64,000 bases of DNA, from contig JAKLFY010000002.1 of NCBI GenBank assembly GCA_022710935.1, positions 62,001 through 126,000 of the forward strand, written 5' to 3'. Numbering within the stretch: the first letter of the stretch is position 1; each line of letters starts with the position of its first letter. Below are positions 27,501 to 36,168 of this stretch, in pieces. Position numbers and translations under genes: made by a program. Below the pieces are notes generated by a model that was not told the DNA's origin, made no database searches, and saw only the letters and a program-made list of their open reading frames with translations. The DNA is from Verrucomicrobiota bacterium (GTDB lineage Bacteria; Verrucomicrobiota; Verrucomicrobiia; Limisphaerales; J093).

Positions 27501-29620
27501 AACTCGAGTATCGCGGGCGCCGCATCGGGGCCGGCAGTTCCTCGCCGGTGAAGAACCTCGAAAACGGCCAGCGCGTGCGCATGTCCTACCGCACGCACCG
27601 CGGCTATCGCGGAGACGGCCACCGGTATTCGCTCGAAATCGCCCTGCCGCCGGGCGCGCGCCTGGATGAGTCGTCGCTTTCCACGGACCAGAATCTCATC
27701 ACCGGCAAAGAGATCACCGACTCGACGATCACCCTCTTCTTCAACCGCTGGTTCTCGTCCGTGAACTTCGAACTCACCGGCTACTCGCCGGGCAAGTTCC
27801 GCGTGTTGCCGCCCGTGATTCGTGAGTTGGGCGATCCTGCGTTCATCAGCGTCGGCCCGGTCACGGAACTCACCGTGCTCGCCGCGGGCGAGGAGTCCCC
27901 CGACGCTTACCAGATGAACAACGGCGAGCGCTTCGCCCTCGGCAAGTGCTGCTTCGACGACGGCGACCATGCCACCGCGCTCGAGCACCTGGCGCAACTG
28001 CACACGAGCGACCCGCGCCACGCCGAGAGCGAGCAGGCGCGGATGCTGTTGTGGATTTACACCAGCCCGAAGTTCTACGACGCCCGCAAGATCGTCGATT
28101 TGTTCGAAGTGCTGCGCGAGCGCTATCCGCAGTTGGAGATTCCGTTCGAGAAGATCCTCGTCGTGGGCCGCGCCTACGGCGACATCAGCGAGTTCGAGCG
28201 GTCGTGGCTGGTCTATCGCGCGGCCATCGCGGCGAGTTTCAACAACGACTCCGGCATCAGCGCGGTCCTCGAGGACGCAGGCCGCTTCCTCGGCTCGATT
28301 GACTTCCAGGAACGCGTCTGGCTCGAGTACCCGGACACGGCGGAGGTGGTGTCGAGTTACTTCGCGCTGTCGCAGTTGCTCGACCAGAAGGCGCCCAAGG
28401 CGCACGCACTGCCGAAGGAAGACGGCGTGCAGCCCGAGCGCATCGCCATGCTCAAGCGCACGGCGGACATGCTGTTCGCGTTCCTCGCGATGTATCCGAA
28501 AGACCCGCTGGCCGACAACGCCGGCTTCAGCCTCGCGAACTGCCTGCTGACGCTGAAGAACTACCCGCTCGTCGTCGCGCTGGGCAACGAGTTCGCGAAG
28601 AGGTACTCGGAGAGCCCGCTGGCCCCCAGCTTCCAATACATGACCGCGCTCGGCCTGTTCTGGCAGAACAACCATGCCGACGCCCTCGCCGCCGCGAAGG
28701 TCGTGGCCGACGGCGACAGCAAGGATCGCGACTTCGCCCGCTACATCGTTGGTCAGATCTACCACGCCGAAGGCAAGCCCAAGGAGGCCATCGATTGGTA
28801 CGCGAAGGTGAAGCAACTCTACCCCGATGCCGCCGAAGCCATCGCTTACTTCGAGAAGAAGAGCATCGCCCTGGACGAGGTGCACGTGATCGCGCCCGGC
28901 CAGCCAGTGGAAGTGACATTGAAATATCGCAACATCAAGGAAGCTTCGCTGCAGGTCTATCGCGTGGACTTGATGAAACTCTACCTCGAACAAAAGAACC
29001 TCAGCGCCATCACCAGCGTCCAACTCGCCGGCATCACGCCTGAGCTCGAGCAGACGACCGCTCTAGGCGACGGCATGGACTACGTCGAGAAGGAGCGCAC
29101 GGTCCCGCTGGCATTGAAAGACGAAGCGGCCTACCTCATCATCTGCCGCGGCGACGATCTCTTCACCAGCGGCATGATCCTGATCACCCCGCTGAAGATC
29201 GAAGTGCAGGAGGACACCACCAGCGGACGCGTCCGCGCCAACGTGCTCGACACCGCGAAGGGCGGCTATCGTCCCGAAGTCCACGTCAAAGCCATCGGCA
29301 GCGCCGACAAGGAGTTCCGCGGCGGCGAGACCGACCTGCGCGGCCTGTTCATCGCCGACGCGATCCGCGGCAAAGCCACCGTCATCGCACGCGAAGGGGA
29401 GTCGCGGTATGCGTTCTATCGCGGAGAGAGTTGGCTTGGCGCGCCGTCGCGTGCCCGCCCCGCATCCGCCCCGACACCGGCGATGCAGCAGCAGTCGTTC
29501 GATTTCCGAGGCAACCTGGATGTCCAGAGCGGGGTGATCCAGGAGTCCAACCGCGAGCGGTTCAACCTGCAACGCCGCCAGGCCCCGAGCAAAGGCGTCG
29601 AAGTCAAGAAGGCCTTTTGA
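21518..29620 (+). CDS. Giant alpha-2-macroglobulin-family protein flanked by TPR arrays
   Basis: The ATG at 21518 gives 2700 residues with a signal peptide (AATAAFIFCLTVCLGA). TPR-like helices fill residues about 30-620. A macroglobulin-like domain (LKLRNIEKCTFRLHTIDLQAYF) lies at about 635-800. MG2 (GYLYTDRPAYLPGETVSLRGILREV) is near 816. The A2M core (RWLPAIVTGADGKAVATVPMPETTTAWRL, then FFVELKTPPFLREGDELRAVGRVHNLTD) is near 1436. A helical thioester-domain-like region begins near 1645, but the GCGEQ thioester motif is absent; the corresponding place reads GWAGPCDAMARL. A second TPR set (about 2130-2430) and a second copy of the first macroglobulin-like domain (KYRNIKEASLQVYRVDLMKLYLEQ, about 2466-2635) close the protein. 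It probably acts as a periplasmic protease trap or envelope-guard protein. Confidence 0.88.
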   Translation: MSAQRDSLTLAMRQVAATAAFIFCLTVCLGATEPSQLDPLRAEMRAEHREQALALADKLIAAEHAQADEAHYLKAVALFNAKKFAEAAAAADQLAAAFPKSDWRHKATFLKAQALVERKQFQPAAAIYQNEAARLLAAERKQELVGVIVQFADKLAAKPDSNMPDPPQPDFQKAYNLYGKALGLEISRDLRDDLLFKKSRAIQQAGNVGQAVQDFQAYLTEFDPAWTGPAGSGTARLPMQNPPPAGKHIAMARYRLAESQIQAGNLAAGRMELEDLLKRVDKPSAASDALKAELETVEGAKLPAEIRWLMVESYFRQSDAAAGGPNTVAQQAKQTIGNTGGLPSTDATLYVLRDGDLDAALKSCRDYLAALPEGSRAVRAAWMIAEANQTAGRADDAIEAFREFIAGQGFRLPDGEEALRFDEELRAAPATHRANLKMRAVFRVGTILNQQKKRTEAIATWQSYVKDFPNGPQWSDSQNAIIDAEFQMGMDALAEQNETLALRRFEAFLRAHPLDRSAPRILYIFGAVPEAKARSLEEARGDRASIEASYRQAIDEWSKLVSKYPQSAEARSALMKSAGIHEEKLGEFEKALQIYRKLVVDFSFGEASAAIARLTRKSLELSAERTFRTREKPVVKLKLRNIEKCTFRLHTIDLQAYFRKMHGITGVEGLDVSLIQPDKTWDLKPEGYAKYKPFEQDVEIPFPGSEPGAFVVTAGDDDWESTVLVLRSDLEVIVKSSRREVLAFVQNMLTGQPVADADILVSDGKAVAATGRTGGDGVFKAPLESLKDLNDVRLFALGTGHAASFNLGLSGLRLSSGLTAKGYLYTDRPAYLPGETVSLRGILREVRDTGYAVPENSEFKVSITDPQGRLLSEQTVKVSRFGTFDSTLTLPAAAASGPYVIAAHQERKGREPLHFQGGFEVLEFKLEKIKLAMEFPRRVWFRGETIEASLHAAFYWGEPLAGRPVRCALPDGRSQTVTTDAEGKAKLSFDTTGMRPGTALTFSASLDGENVTATESVTLARLGFGIAAKPSQPVVIAGEPFDLKVTTTGADGKPTSETLKIAVLRLEKAKTNLVLALLPSSEGPGPQPAEVSVSESELKTDAATGEATVPLKLEQGGIYRLRATGTDRFGQTITHQCQVEVSDATDATKLRLFAETATLKVGTTITVRLHSRMEKGLALATFEGETILRHRILELRKDDNDIAVDVGHDLFPNFRLAVAAMDGRELRSAAKDFTVERELKVAVKPLKEAFAPGEEGKIEITVTDQTGMPVEAELSLALVNEALFAVVPDTLTPILDFFQKDARRHAEFHLGATCAFRYPGKTRPVSKEIVEESSRVLRVQAEAETLDELRQQMVVNAPAPAPTLVPAGGRVAGSSAARGVVALGDEAAFRDGDRVQAFFARADASGKQAMPESGALRSLSLKREEAQAPRREIQGEGRWLPAIVTGADGKAVATVPMPETTTAWRLTAHGCTVETLVGQAKAETLTRKDFFVELKTPPFLREGDELRAVGRVHNLTDFSGPVTLKFRLLDAKDKTRVLAEREKSVEVKANSGVEVTFDAVTMPATLEISTELTGTAGTNRDALSLDLPVKPWGFQYVAHAGGTTDADTAAVVGLSDERTYSSLWMSVAIGPNVRTAVLDLALRRGWAGPCDAMARLSPPGWGDTPANDLLAAAAALRYAQSGKVDETYSRQLSARARAMVASLVASQAADGNWGCQSLAHLTTARVFWALIEARNSGIVVNKDTLDKAAAALLKQFEACDADDNDSKAVILHALSTDKRADFAHCNRLYRDRNTLGNSALAHLARAFFNLDRREIAGELAGLLEGKVRLGGDRSVLWEGGCKTIWLNDTDETTAMALLALAETKPTAKVTAGAADALLRAHGCFGLRSSRAHGPAVAALATFFGQGVQQSTDVEIAVVVNGKEIGTAKSIATLGQHLLPVASGLLKADKNVVEFKMKGRGRYAYAATLFGFSPDVKASGPEVTPCAEIVEQMHAELEYRGRRIGAGSSSPVKNLENGQRVRMSYRTHRGYRGDGHRYSLEIALPPGARLDESSLSTDQNLITGKEITDSTITLFFNRWFSSVNFELTGYSPGKFRVLPPVIRELGDPAFISVGPVTELTVLAAGEESPDAYQMNNGERFALGKCCFDDGDHATALEHLAQLHTSDPRHAESEQARMLLWIYTSPKFYDARKIVDLFEVLRERYPQLEIPFEKILVVGRAYGDISEFERSWLVYRAAIAASFNNDSGISAVLEDAGRFLGSIDFQERVWLEYPDTAEVVSSYFALSQLLDQKAPKAHALPKEDGVQPERIAMLKRTADMLFAFLAMYPKDPLADNAGFSLANCLLTLKNYPLVVALGNEFAKRYSESPLAPSFQYMTALGLFWQNNHADALAAAKVVADGDSKDRDFARYIVGQIYHAEGKPKEAIDWYAKVKQLYPDAAEAIAYFEKKSIALDEVHVIAPGQPVEVTLKYRNIKEASLQVYRVDLMKLYLEQKNLSAITSVQLAGITPELEQTTALGDGMDYVEKERTVPLALKDEAAYLIICRGDDLFTSGMILITPLKIEVQEDTTSGRVRANVLDTAKGGYRPEVHVKAIGSADKEFRGGETDLRGLFIADAIRGKATVIAREGESRYAFYRGESWLGAPSRARPASAPTPAMQQQSFDFRGNLDVQSGVIQESNRERFNLQRRQAPSKGVEVKKAF

Positions 29621-29633
29621 ACTTGCCCGCGCC

Positions 29634-29720
29634 CAGCTTCCGTCATCCGTACAGATCGGTCCTGACGGCCACTCCGCGTGCATGAGTGAGGGACCAAGAC
29701 GCTGGACAGGCTCGGTTTCA
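29634..29720. repeat. Dispersed repeat, copy 1 (GGCCACTCCGCGTGCATGAG)
   Basis: This stretch aligns with 36638-36723. Both contain CAGCTTC-GTCATCC, GATCGG-CCTG and the identical GGCCACTCCGCGTGCATGAG, and then GGCTCG-TT. It lies between the converging A2M and subtilase genes. I see no coding function. Confidence 0.7.
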
Positions 29721-29829
29721 TGACGGAAACGGGATTGCGGGAGGGCCGGTTGCGCAACTCCTTCTCGACAGGCGAACAATGCCCAAATTCTCCACGCCTT
29801 GACTTGTCCGCGGATGACCTGGCGGTAGG

Positions 29830-32800
29830 CTATTCCAACAACAGAATCCGGTAGAACCGGGTTTCAACGGGCGTGCCGGAATCCCAGGTAAAAGCTGTGT
29901 CGGTAACTGCCGTGATGGGGGTGCCGACGTTGTTCCATCCGGCTCCTCCCAGCCCATCGCGGCACTGCAGTTGGTATTGTCTGCCGGGAACACTCTGCCA
30001 AGTGAGTTTTTGGTCCGTTTGCGTGGACAGGCACTCGCGCAAGATGAAAACAGAGGCTCTATTGAGCGGATCGGTGCCTGCCCGAACCTCCAAGCCATCC
30101 ACCATGGTATCGCCATCTGAGTCGGGTTTGGCGGGATCGGTGTGAAAGACGGACACTTCGTCGAAGTCGATGAGACCGTCGTGGTCAGTGTCAAACGCGG
30201 AGAAGTCGGTTAAGTTCGTAACCGGAAGACGAATCTCGTTGACCTTAAGCTCAAGCAGACTCAAGGCAACAGGCTCCGAACCAGAGAACTTTACGAGCAA
30301 CAGCGGGCCGTTGAAGGCCTTCGGCTGTGCCGAGGCGAGACCGATCCGAAGGCAACCGGGAGGATTTGTGTTGACCGCGAGAGAAAAACCCGTGTCGGGG
30401 CCAGGAAACACACCCAGGACCGAGCGATTCGTGGGACTGAAACTGATCACTGTATCCACGGCGCATCCGTCCGTGTTCGTTGTCATCAAAAGCAATCGGT
30501 AAGAGCGCTCTCCATCTGCGACGACCGGAGGGCTGTCAAACGCCACCACACAGCCTGCTGGAGAGAAAAACCTCGGACCGGCCTCGGGCGGACCCGGAGG
30601 CGCCCAGTTGCCGGACACATCCCCGATGAGCACTGCAGTGAAATCCTGGGCACTTAGGTCACTGTTCAGCAAGCCGTAGGAACGAGTTCCGGGCACGAAA
30701 TCCCACACCTTGCCGGCGCCCGGAAATGGCCCTTCGATGAGACCCACCGCCTTCTCCAAGATGTGGGCGGCATCCATAGCTGACACGGTGCCGTTGCGGT
30801 TGACATCGGCAGCCAAAAACTCGTTGGGAGAGAGCGTGAGCAGCCCGGCAGCCGCCTGCAGGACTAAAGACGCGTCGTAGGCACTGATTGCGCCCACGTC
30901 GTTGGTCTTGGACACAGTCAGGCTGTAGGCGCCGGTGGGGACATTTGTGAACGAAAAGGAACCGTTCGTGGTCGAGGTCGTGGAAAACGCTCCGCTGCCC
31001 ACCAGTGCAAGATCAGCACCAGGAACTGCGCTGCCCCCGGTGAAATAACTGACCCCGCCATCGAGCCTGAAGAATCCATTGACGGTGAAAGCACCGTCGC
31101 TGCAGGCGGCGGCAATAGCCCCGTCGTTGAGCGAGAGGCTCGAAACACTGAGACTCGTTGAGGCTGGAGGCACACCCACCACATTGAACTTAAGAACGGC
31201 CAGGGAGCCGCTGCCGGTAACCCCACTACCGCTGGCGAGGGTTAACACGATGTTTCCGGGAATGCCGACATTCGCCGACACCGCCCAACCCGCGGTCAGC
31301 GAACCTACCCGCACACTTTGAGCGGAGAGGACGCTGGAATCGAAAGCGATTGTGGCGTCCACGGCACGCAGGCCATCCACGTTCGCCGCGGATAACGCCA
31401 ACTCCACCTGGGTGCCGGCGTTTCCGTTGGTGTTGGGCATCGAGACCACCACGCCCGTGTCCTCAAAACGGAATGCGTTCAACAGCGTGCTTTGTGTGCC
31501 ATTCGTGTTGATGACAGTGACATCGACCATCGCAGGATAGTGCGGCGGCGTCAGGCACGTGAGTTGATTCGCGGTCAATAAAACCACATTCGTGGATAAG
31601 GCGCCGCCAAACAAAACGCCGATTCCGGGCTCGAACATCATCCCGCTGAGGGTGACCACAGTCCCGCCGGATGCCGAACCACGATTGGGTGTCACGGAAC
31701 TGAGCGTCGGCACGTTACTGACCTGCACCAGGTGCGGCAGCTCGGGGGTGCCGCTGAAGACCTGGCTGATACCGTCACTCGCGATCAGATAATACTGAAC
31801 ACCCGGAGGTTGAACATCAAAGCCTGGGATGCTCGCAGTCCAGTCATTACTGGAAACATTGATCATTGAGACACTGGCGTAATCAGATCCGCCGGTTGAG
31901 AGCCGATGAAAGAGAGTGACGGTCTGGACCCTGACGTTGTCTGTTGCGCTGGCAGTGATGCGCAAGCCGCGAGCAGGCGGAGCGCTGGTCACGGGCGCAT
32001 GGGCCATCACCGGCGGAATCGTGTCAAGCGCTGCCGCGGAAGCGAGGTTGGAAGGCTCCGATTCCGCCATATCGGTCGTGAGCACCGTAAACCTGTAGAA
32101 CAGTGGAACGGCAGGAACCACGTTCGTGTCGCTGAAAACCTCGCTGCCGGGGGGAATGACAGTGTCATTGAGCTTCAGCCACGGCCCGTTGGTGCCATCC
32201 GATCGATACAAATTATAGCCCGCCAACAAGTCGTAATCGTTCTGCTGCCAGGACAAGCGGATGGCACCCTCCTGGCCACTGGCCTGCAGAGTCATGGCAG
32301 CAAACCCCATTGTGCGGACTTCGAACCGGATCCGCCCGACATCATAACCGGAAATGAGCCATGGGTCGTCGGCAGCAACAGCACCGGAAATACGCATCAG
32401 TTGGTAACCATCTCCAGTAACTGGCGTTATCCACGCAGAGCCCTGCCACGTCCTCGCAGTCGTCCACCCACTCGTGAGCGCATGGAAATCCGCATCGCGG
32501 GGGAGAACCGAAAAATCCGTGTGTGGCGGGCTCGGACCGAAGGTGACAAAGGGCTCTACGTTCGTGTTCATGTCACGATTGAACCTCACGGCGAACTCCA
32601 AACGTCCAGCACTGACTTGCGGCACAGTCTCCGCGGACACTTCGCCAATCAGCACTTTATCCGCGAATGGGTATGTCGAGGAGAAACCACCCGTCGGAGC
32701 AGGCTTATAATCCGCTTCCGCACTCATAAAGTCATCGTTATAGTCCACAATTGCATGATCAATGAGCGTCTCGCTCGCCGTGCCCCAATAATTGGAATTT

Positions 32801-35800
32801 AGCGACGAGTAGCTGACGAGCCTGGCGCCATCCATGAAGGGGCTGAGAGTGACGGGAGCGTAGAAGCGCATCCAATGACTTACGTTTGGGTCCCAATATG
32901 TGCTCAGGAAAGCGTTGTACCTCAGATCGCCCAGTGAGCGCGGTCGGACGTAGTTAAGCACTTGCCCGCTTCCCACGGCGGCATTGAGCTGCGTTTCGGT
33001 CCAAACACCAGGGAGTTTCAAAATAAACGCAGGTCCCCCGGCGTAAAGGGCGCCACTCAAATAAGCACCAAATGCCTCGTTGTTTCGCCAGGCGCCATAC
33101 CAGCTTGGCACGCCTCCCGTAGCGTCATACGTGCTGAAAAGAACCACGTTATCACTGCAAGGGAGTGATGCGGCCGGGTAAGCAGGCGCCCAGTTCGCAT
33201 AATTCACTGTCGTGCCATCTAGCCAGTGATACGCACCGGGGTGTCCGTCATCCGTCAGCCCAATAAGGCAGCTAAAGCCGACCCCGGGTTGAGCGTAGAT
33301 GCTCCAAGTCTGTTGATTTACATAAGCTTCTAAAAACTGCTGCTCTTGCTGATCGGTAATGCTGGCAACATGGCCGCCAAAGTACTGCGCGATCAATTCC
33401 GCTTGCTGGAGGTTGCTGAACTCGACTGGCAAGATAGCGTAGGTCTGGTTGTTTCGAGTCACGACATGAGAGATTCCACACCAGCCGGACCCATCGTTTA
33501 TGGTGCCCCAGGTTGTTTTACCAAATATGTTATTAAAGACTCCCCCAAACGCCCTTTCCATGATCGTCCATGAAGTGTTGAGACTCAGCGGGCGTATGTT
33601 TTCGTTATCCTGGAGGAATGTGCAATTCACGATCCGCGGGGTATATGCCGCATGCGAAGGAGCTAACCAGCCTGCGTCAAACAGACAACGGTTAAAGCAC
33701 CGTGCCGAAAGAGCGCCGCCACCACGCAGCTTGTGAAAAGCGGTATCGGAAATGTAATTGGCGGTGATGGTTGAAGCACCAAAGTCCCAATCGAAATACG
33801 CATGGGCGATAGTGTTAAAGCCGCGCAAGGCAGGATTCCGAACTTTGACATACGCCATATCGGCGCTGCCCGCTTTGACCGTCTGTGTCTCTGCCTGGAC
33901 TTCAATTTCTACAACCTGGCCCGCCACCAGATAAGAGGGAAACAAGTTGACCGGCTGGTCAGGAGTGCCTTGAACGACCAGCCTGCCACGCACGATTATG
34001 TTCCCGGCTTGTGGTCCAGGATTGTAGGGATCGTCGCTGATTCCACCCCACTGAACCTGAGTGCCAGCCGCAATCGTAAGCGTTGCGCCCGATTCGATTA
34101 GCACAGGACCCGGAATCATCCAGTACTCGTCCGAGGAAAGAACCGTGTCTGTGCTAATAATCCTGGGTACGTTTTTGCCGCGCTGAACGACGTAGTTGAA
34201 CCGGCTTACCCGAGTGTAAGGACCTGGATTGCTTGGATTCCAGCCGTCTTCGAACTCGATCGTGAGTTCGAAAGGGATCACGTGGTCATTCGGACAATTG
34301 GTTGCGACCTGAAAAACAAACGGGCGCTCCACTCCGGTTATAACACCTTCGTTGTTATAAATAAAACCATTGTCCTCGGTATTGAATGGCCCGATATTGC
34401 CGTAGCTCACTCTATTCGTGATAAACGTGACGTAGGGATCATTGGATTCTGCTCCTTCGGCATGTGCGGCCAAAGTTGCCACTACGTTCTCCGCTTCTCC
34501 CGAACGGTTCATTACCTCAATCGCTAGACCGATGGTCTCACCGGAGTCCACCCGTCCGTCCACATCGTTCCGCGGGCTGATGCCCTTGTCGTCGAAAAGC
34601 CAGCTTTCCAGCATTGTAACACCCGGTTTAGGCAATTCGGACAAAGCCTTGAATGCGTTCACAACCATTACGCCTTGAAAATCGTCCCACCCGCTGGAAA
34701 ACAGGGCACCCATCAGAAACCGCGATGAATAAATGTCGCGCTGCCAATAGAACGAACGCATCAAGGCAGCTATGCCTGAAACGATGGGCGCCGCCATGGA
34801 GGTGCCGCTCCATGCGGCGTATCGGTTTCCGGGCAAAGTGCTGTAAATGCTCTCACCGGGAGCGGCCATGTCATAACCATAATTCGAAAACCAGGTTTGC
34901 GAGTCCTGGAATGGCGGAGGGTTGTTTGCCATCACCCCATGGACCATAGGCAGAGCGGCTGGATAGAAGGGATAATCGTATGAATAGAGTCCATCATTTC
35001 CCGCAGCAGCAACGAGGACGGCGCGGTTAAGGGCCACCTCGAGGGCGTCGATTTCAATCTGGGAGCGCTGGTAACCTCCAAAGCTCATGTTGACCACCTC
35101 CGCTCCGTTATCCACCGCGTAAAGAATCGCCTCGGAAATGTCCGTAGTCGTAAGGTTCCCCGAATACTGGGCCGCACGCACGGACATAATCTGCACGTTG
35201 AAGGCTGTGCCTACACCGCCCAGGTGATTGAAAGCCGTCGCTGCAATGATGCCGGCAACGTGCGTCCCGTGACCGTAATAGTCCGTCGAATCGCCGGAGT
35301 GGCTGCGAGCATCAGAAACCACACTGCCCCCGTGAATGTCATCAATAAACCCGTTGCCGTCATCGTCGATGCCGTTGGCAGCGATCTCTCGCGGGTTGGC
35401 CCACATGTTTCCGACCAACTCGGGGTGAGAGGCGTCTACACCGCTGTCAATGACCGCCACGACGACGTCATGGCTCCCGCCAACTGAAACGCCGTTTTGT
35501 TTGAGATAGTTCCACGCCGCTTGAGCTCGAACCACAGCATGGTGCCATTGGAACCCTATGTCTGGGTCGGTACTAGCATCGGGGAGCCCGGTGATAGGCG
35601 GATCGATGATTTGGGCAAGCCCACGTTCGTAAACCAACTCAGCGCATTCCACTGCCGGATGAGATTCGAGCTCTGAGAGAGCCCGTTTCACCTCAGCTTC
35701 CACCGGCAGCTCGACCTTACACCAACGCAGGAGCGCTTCGCGTTTGCTCTGGTCCACTCCTGAGGTGGTTTTTGCCTTGGGCTTCAGTCCAAAGGCGGCA

Positions 35801-36168
35801 CGGAACGCCGGGCTGAAGGCTTTGACAGCATGATTGCTCAAAAAAGCGCCGAATTCCGAGTTTCTCCCGAGTTGACCACGGATGGCTTTGTCAGCCCCGG
35901 CCATTTGCTTAAGCTGCTTGGCAGTGGCCGAATCGCTTTTCAGTTTGACCGCGATCTGCCCCGGCACCGTGCGCGTCGGCGGAGGTTTCGAGCGCAACGC
36001 GCCTTGTGCGCCGGAACTGGCGTTCGTCGTAAGGGAAAACGGGGCCACCGACACGGCGTTAGTTGGCTTGTTTGCGGGCAGTGGTCGAAGCCCGGCTTGG
36101 GCGGAACTGCCGGCGAGCAAAATCAGAGCTGCGCTCAGGTACAGCTGCTCACAGAAAAAGAGCTTCAT
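29830..36168 (-). CDS. Secreted subtilase with C-type lectin, TIG, cohesin-like and dockerin-like domains
   Basis: A 2112-residue protein with a signal peptide (residues 1-25). The S8 catalytic residues are Asp241 (VIDSGVDASHPEL), His300 (GHGTHVAG) and Ser457 (WSGTSMAAP); AAAGNDG holds the oxyanion Asn. Later parts are a C-type-lectin-like domain at about 905-1045 (AELIAQYFGGHVASI, YHWLDGTTVNYANWAPAYP), fibronectin-like segments, an IPT/TIG domain at about 1486-1570 (SSVTPNRGSASGGTVVTLSG), a cohesin-like domain at about 1571-1690 (VDATIAFDSSVLSAQSVRVG), a dockerin-like calcium loop near 1780-1815 (AADVNRNGTVSAMDAAHILE) and DTDHDGLIDFDE-type calcium repeats near 1990-2035. GC content is visibly lower than in the neighbours, which suggests a different origin. 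It is probably surface-located or released. Confidence 0.88.
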   Translation of the reverse strand: MKLFFCEQLYLSAALILLAGSSAQAGLRPLPANKPTNAVSVAPFSLTTNASSGAQGALRSKPPPTRTVPGQIAVKLKSDSATAKQLKQMAGADKAIRGQLGRNSEFGAFLSNHAVKAFSPAFRAAFGLKPKAKTTSGVDQSKREALLRWCKVELPVEAEVKRALSELESHPAVECAELVYERGLAQIIDPPITGLPDASTDPDIGFQWHHAVVRAQAAWNYLKQNGVSVGGSHDVVVAVIDSGVDASHPELVGNMWANPREIAANGIDDDGNGFIDDIHGGSVVSDARSHSGDSTDYYGHGTHVAGIIAATAFNHLGGVGTAFNVQIMSVRAAQYSGNLTTTDISEAILYAVDNGAEVVNMSFGGYQRSQIEIDALEVALNRAVLVAAAGNDGLYSYDYPFYPAALPMVHGVMANNPPPFQDSQTWFSNYGYDMAAPGESIYSTLPGNRYAAWSGTSMAAPIVSGIAALMRSFYWQRDIYSSRFLMGALFSSGWDDFQGVMVVNAFKALSELPKPGVTMLESWLFDDKGISPRNDVDGRVDSGETIGLAIEVMNRSGEAENVVATLAAHAEGAESNDPYVTFITNRVSYGNIGPFNTEDNGFIYNNEGVITGVERPFVFQVATNCPNDHVIPFELTIEFEDGWNPSNPGPYTRVSRFNYVVQRGKNVPRIISTDTVLSSDEYWMIPGPVLIESGATLTIAAGTQVQWGGISDDPYNPGPQAGNIIVRGRLVVQGTPDQPVNLFPSYLVAGQVVEIEVQAETQTVKAGSADMAYVKVRNPALRGFNTIAHAYFDWDFGASTITANYISDTAFHKLRGGGALSARCFNRCLFDAGWLAPSHAAYTPRIVNCTFLQDNENIRPLSLNTSWTIMERAFGGVFNNIFGKTTWGTINDGSGWCGISHVVTRNNQTYAILPVEFSNLQQAELIAQYFGGHVASITDQQEQQFLEAYVNQQTWSIYAQPGVGFSCLIGLTDDGHPGAYHWLDGTTVNYANWAPAYPAASLPCSDNVVLFSTYDATGGVPSWYGAWRNNEAFGAYLSGALYAGGPAFILKLPGVWTETQLNAAVGSGQVLNYVRPRSLGDLRYNAFLSTYWDPNVSHWMRFYAPVTLSPFMDGARLVSYSSLNSNYWGTASETLIDHAIVDYNDDFMSAEADYKPAPTGGFSSTYPFADKVLIGEVSAETVPQVSAGRLEFAVRFNRDMNTNVEPFVTFGPSPPHTDFSVLPRDADFHALTSGWTTARTWQGSAWITPVTGDGYQLMRISGAVAADDPWLISGYDVGRIRFEVRTMGFAAMTLQASGQEGAIRLSWQQNDYDLLAGYNLYRSDGTNGPWLKLNDTVIPPGSEVFSDTNVVPAVPLFYRFTVLTTDMAESEPSNLASAAALDTIPPVMAHAPVTSAPPARGLRITASATDNVRVQTVTLFHRLSTGGSDYASVSMINVSSNDWTASIPGFDVQPPGVQYYLIASDGISQVFSGTPELPHLVQVSNVPTLSSVTPNRGSASGGTVVTLSGMMFEPGIGVLFGGALSTNVVLLTANQLTCLTPPHYPAMVDVTVINTNGTQSTLLNAFRFEDTGVVVSMPNTNGNAGTQVELALSAANVDGLRAVDATIAFDSSVLSAQSVRVGSLTAGWAVSANVGIPGNIVLTLASGSGVTGSGSLAVLKFNVVGVPPASTSLSVSSLSLNDGAIAAACSDGAFTVNGFFRLDGGVSYFTGGSAVPGADLALVGSGAFSTTSTTNGSFSFTNVPTGAYSLTVSKTNDVGAISAYDASLVLQAAAGLLTLSPNEFLAADVNRNGTVSAMDAAHILEKAVGLIEGPFPGAGKVWDFVPGTRSYGLLNSDLSAQDFTAVLIGDVSGNWAPPGPPEAGPRFFSPAGCVVAFDSPPVVADGERSYRLLLMTTNTDGCAVDTVISFSPTNRSVLGVFPGPDTGFSLAVNTNPPGCLRIGLASAQPKAFNGPLLLVKFSGSEPVALSLLELKVNEIRLPVTNLTDFSAFDTDHDGLIDFDEVSVFHTDPAKPDSDGDTMVDGLEVRAGTDPLNRASVFILRECLSTQTDQKLTWQSVPGRQYQLQCRDGLGGAGWNNVGTPITAVTDTAFTWDSGTPVETRFYRILLLE

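Noticed and set aside
22628-29023. Two minus-strand open frames of about 1000 residues opposite the A2M gene
   Set aside because: Both are rich in Arg, Glu, Val and His without domain motifs and are shadows of the GC-rich A2M gene.
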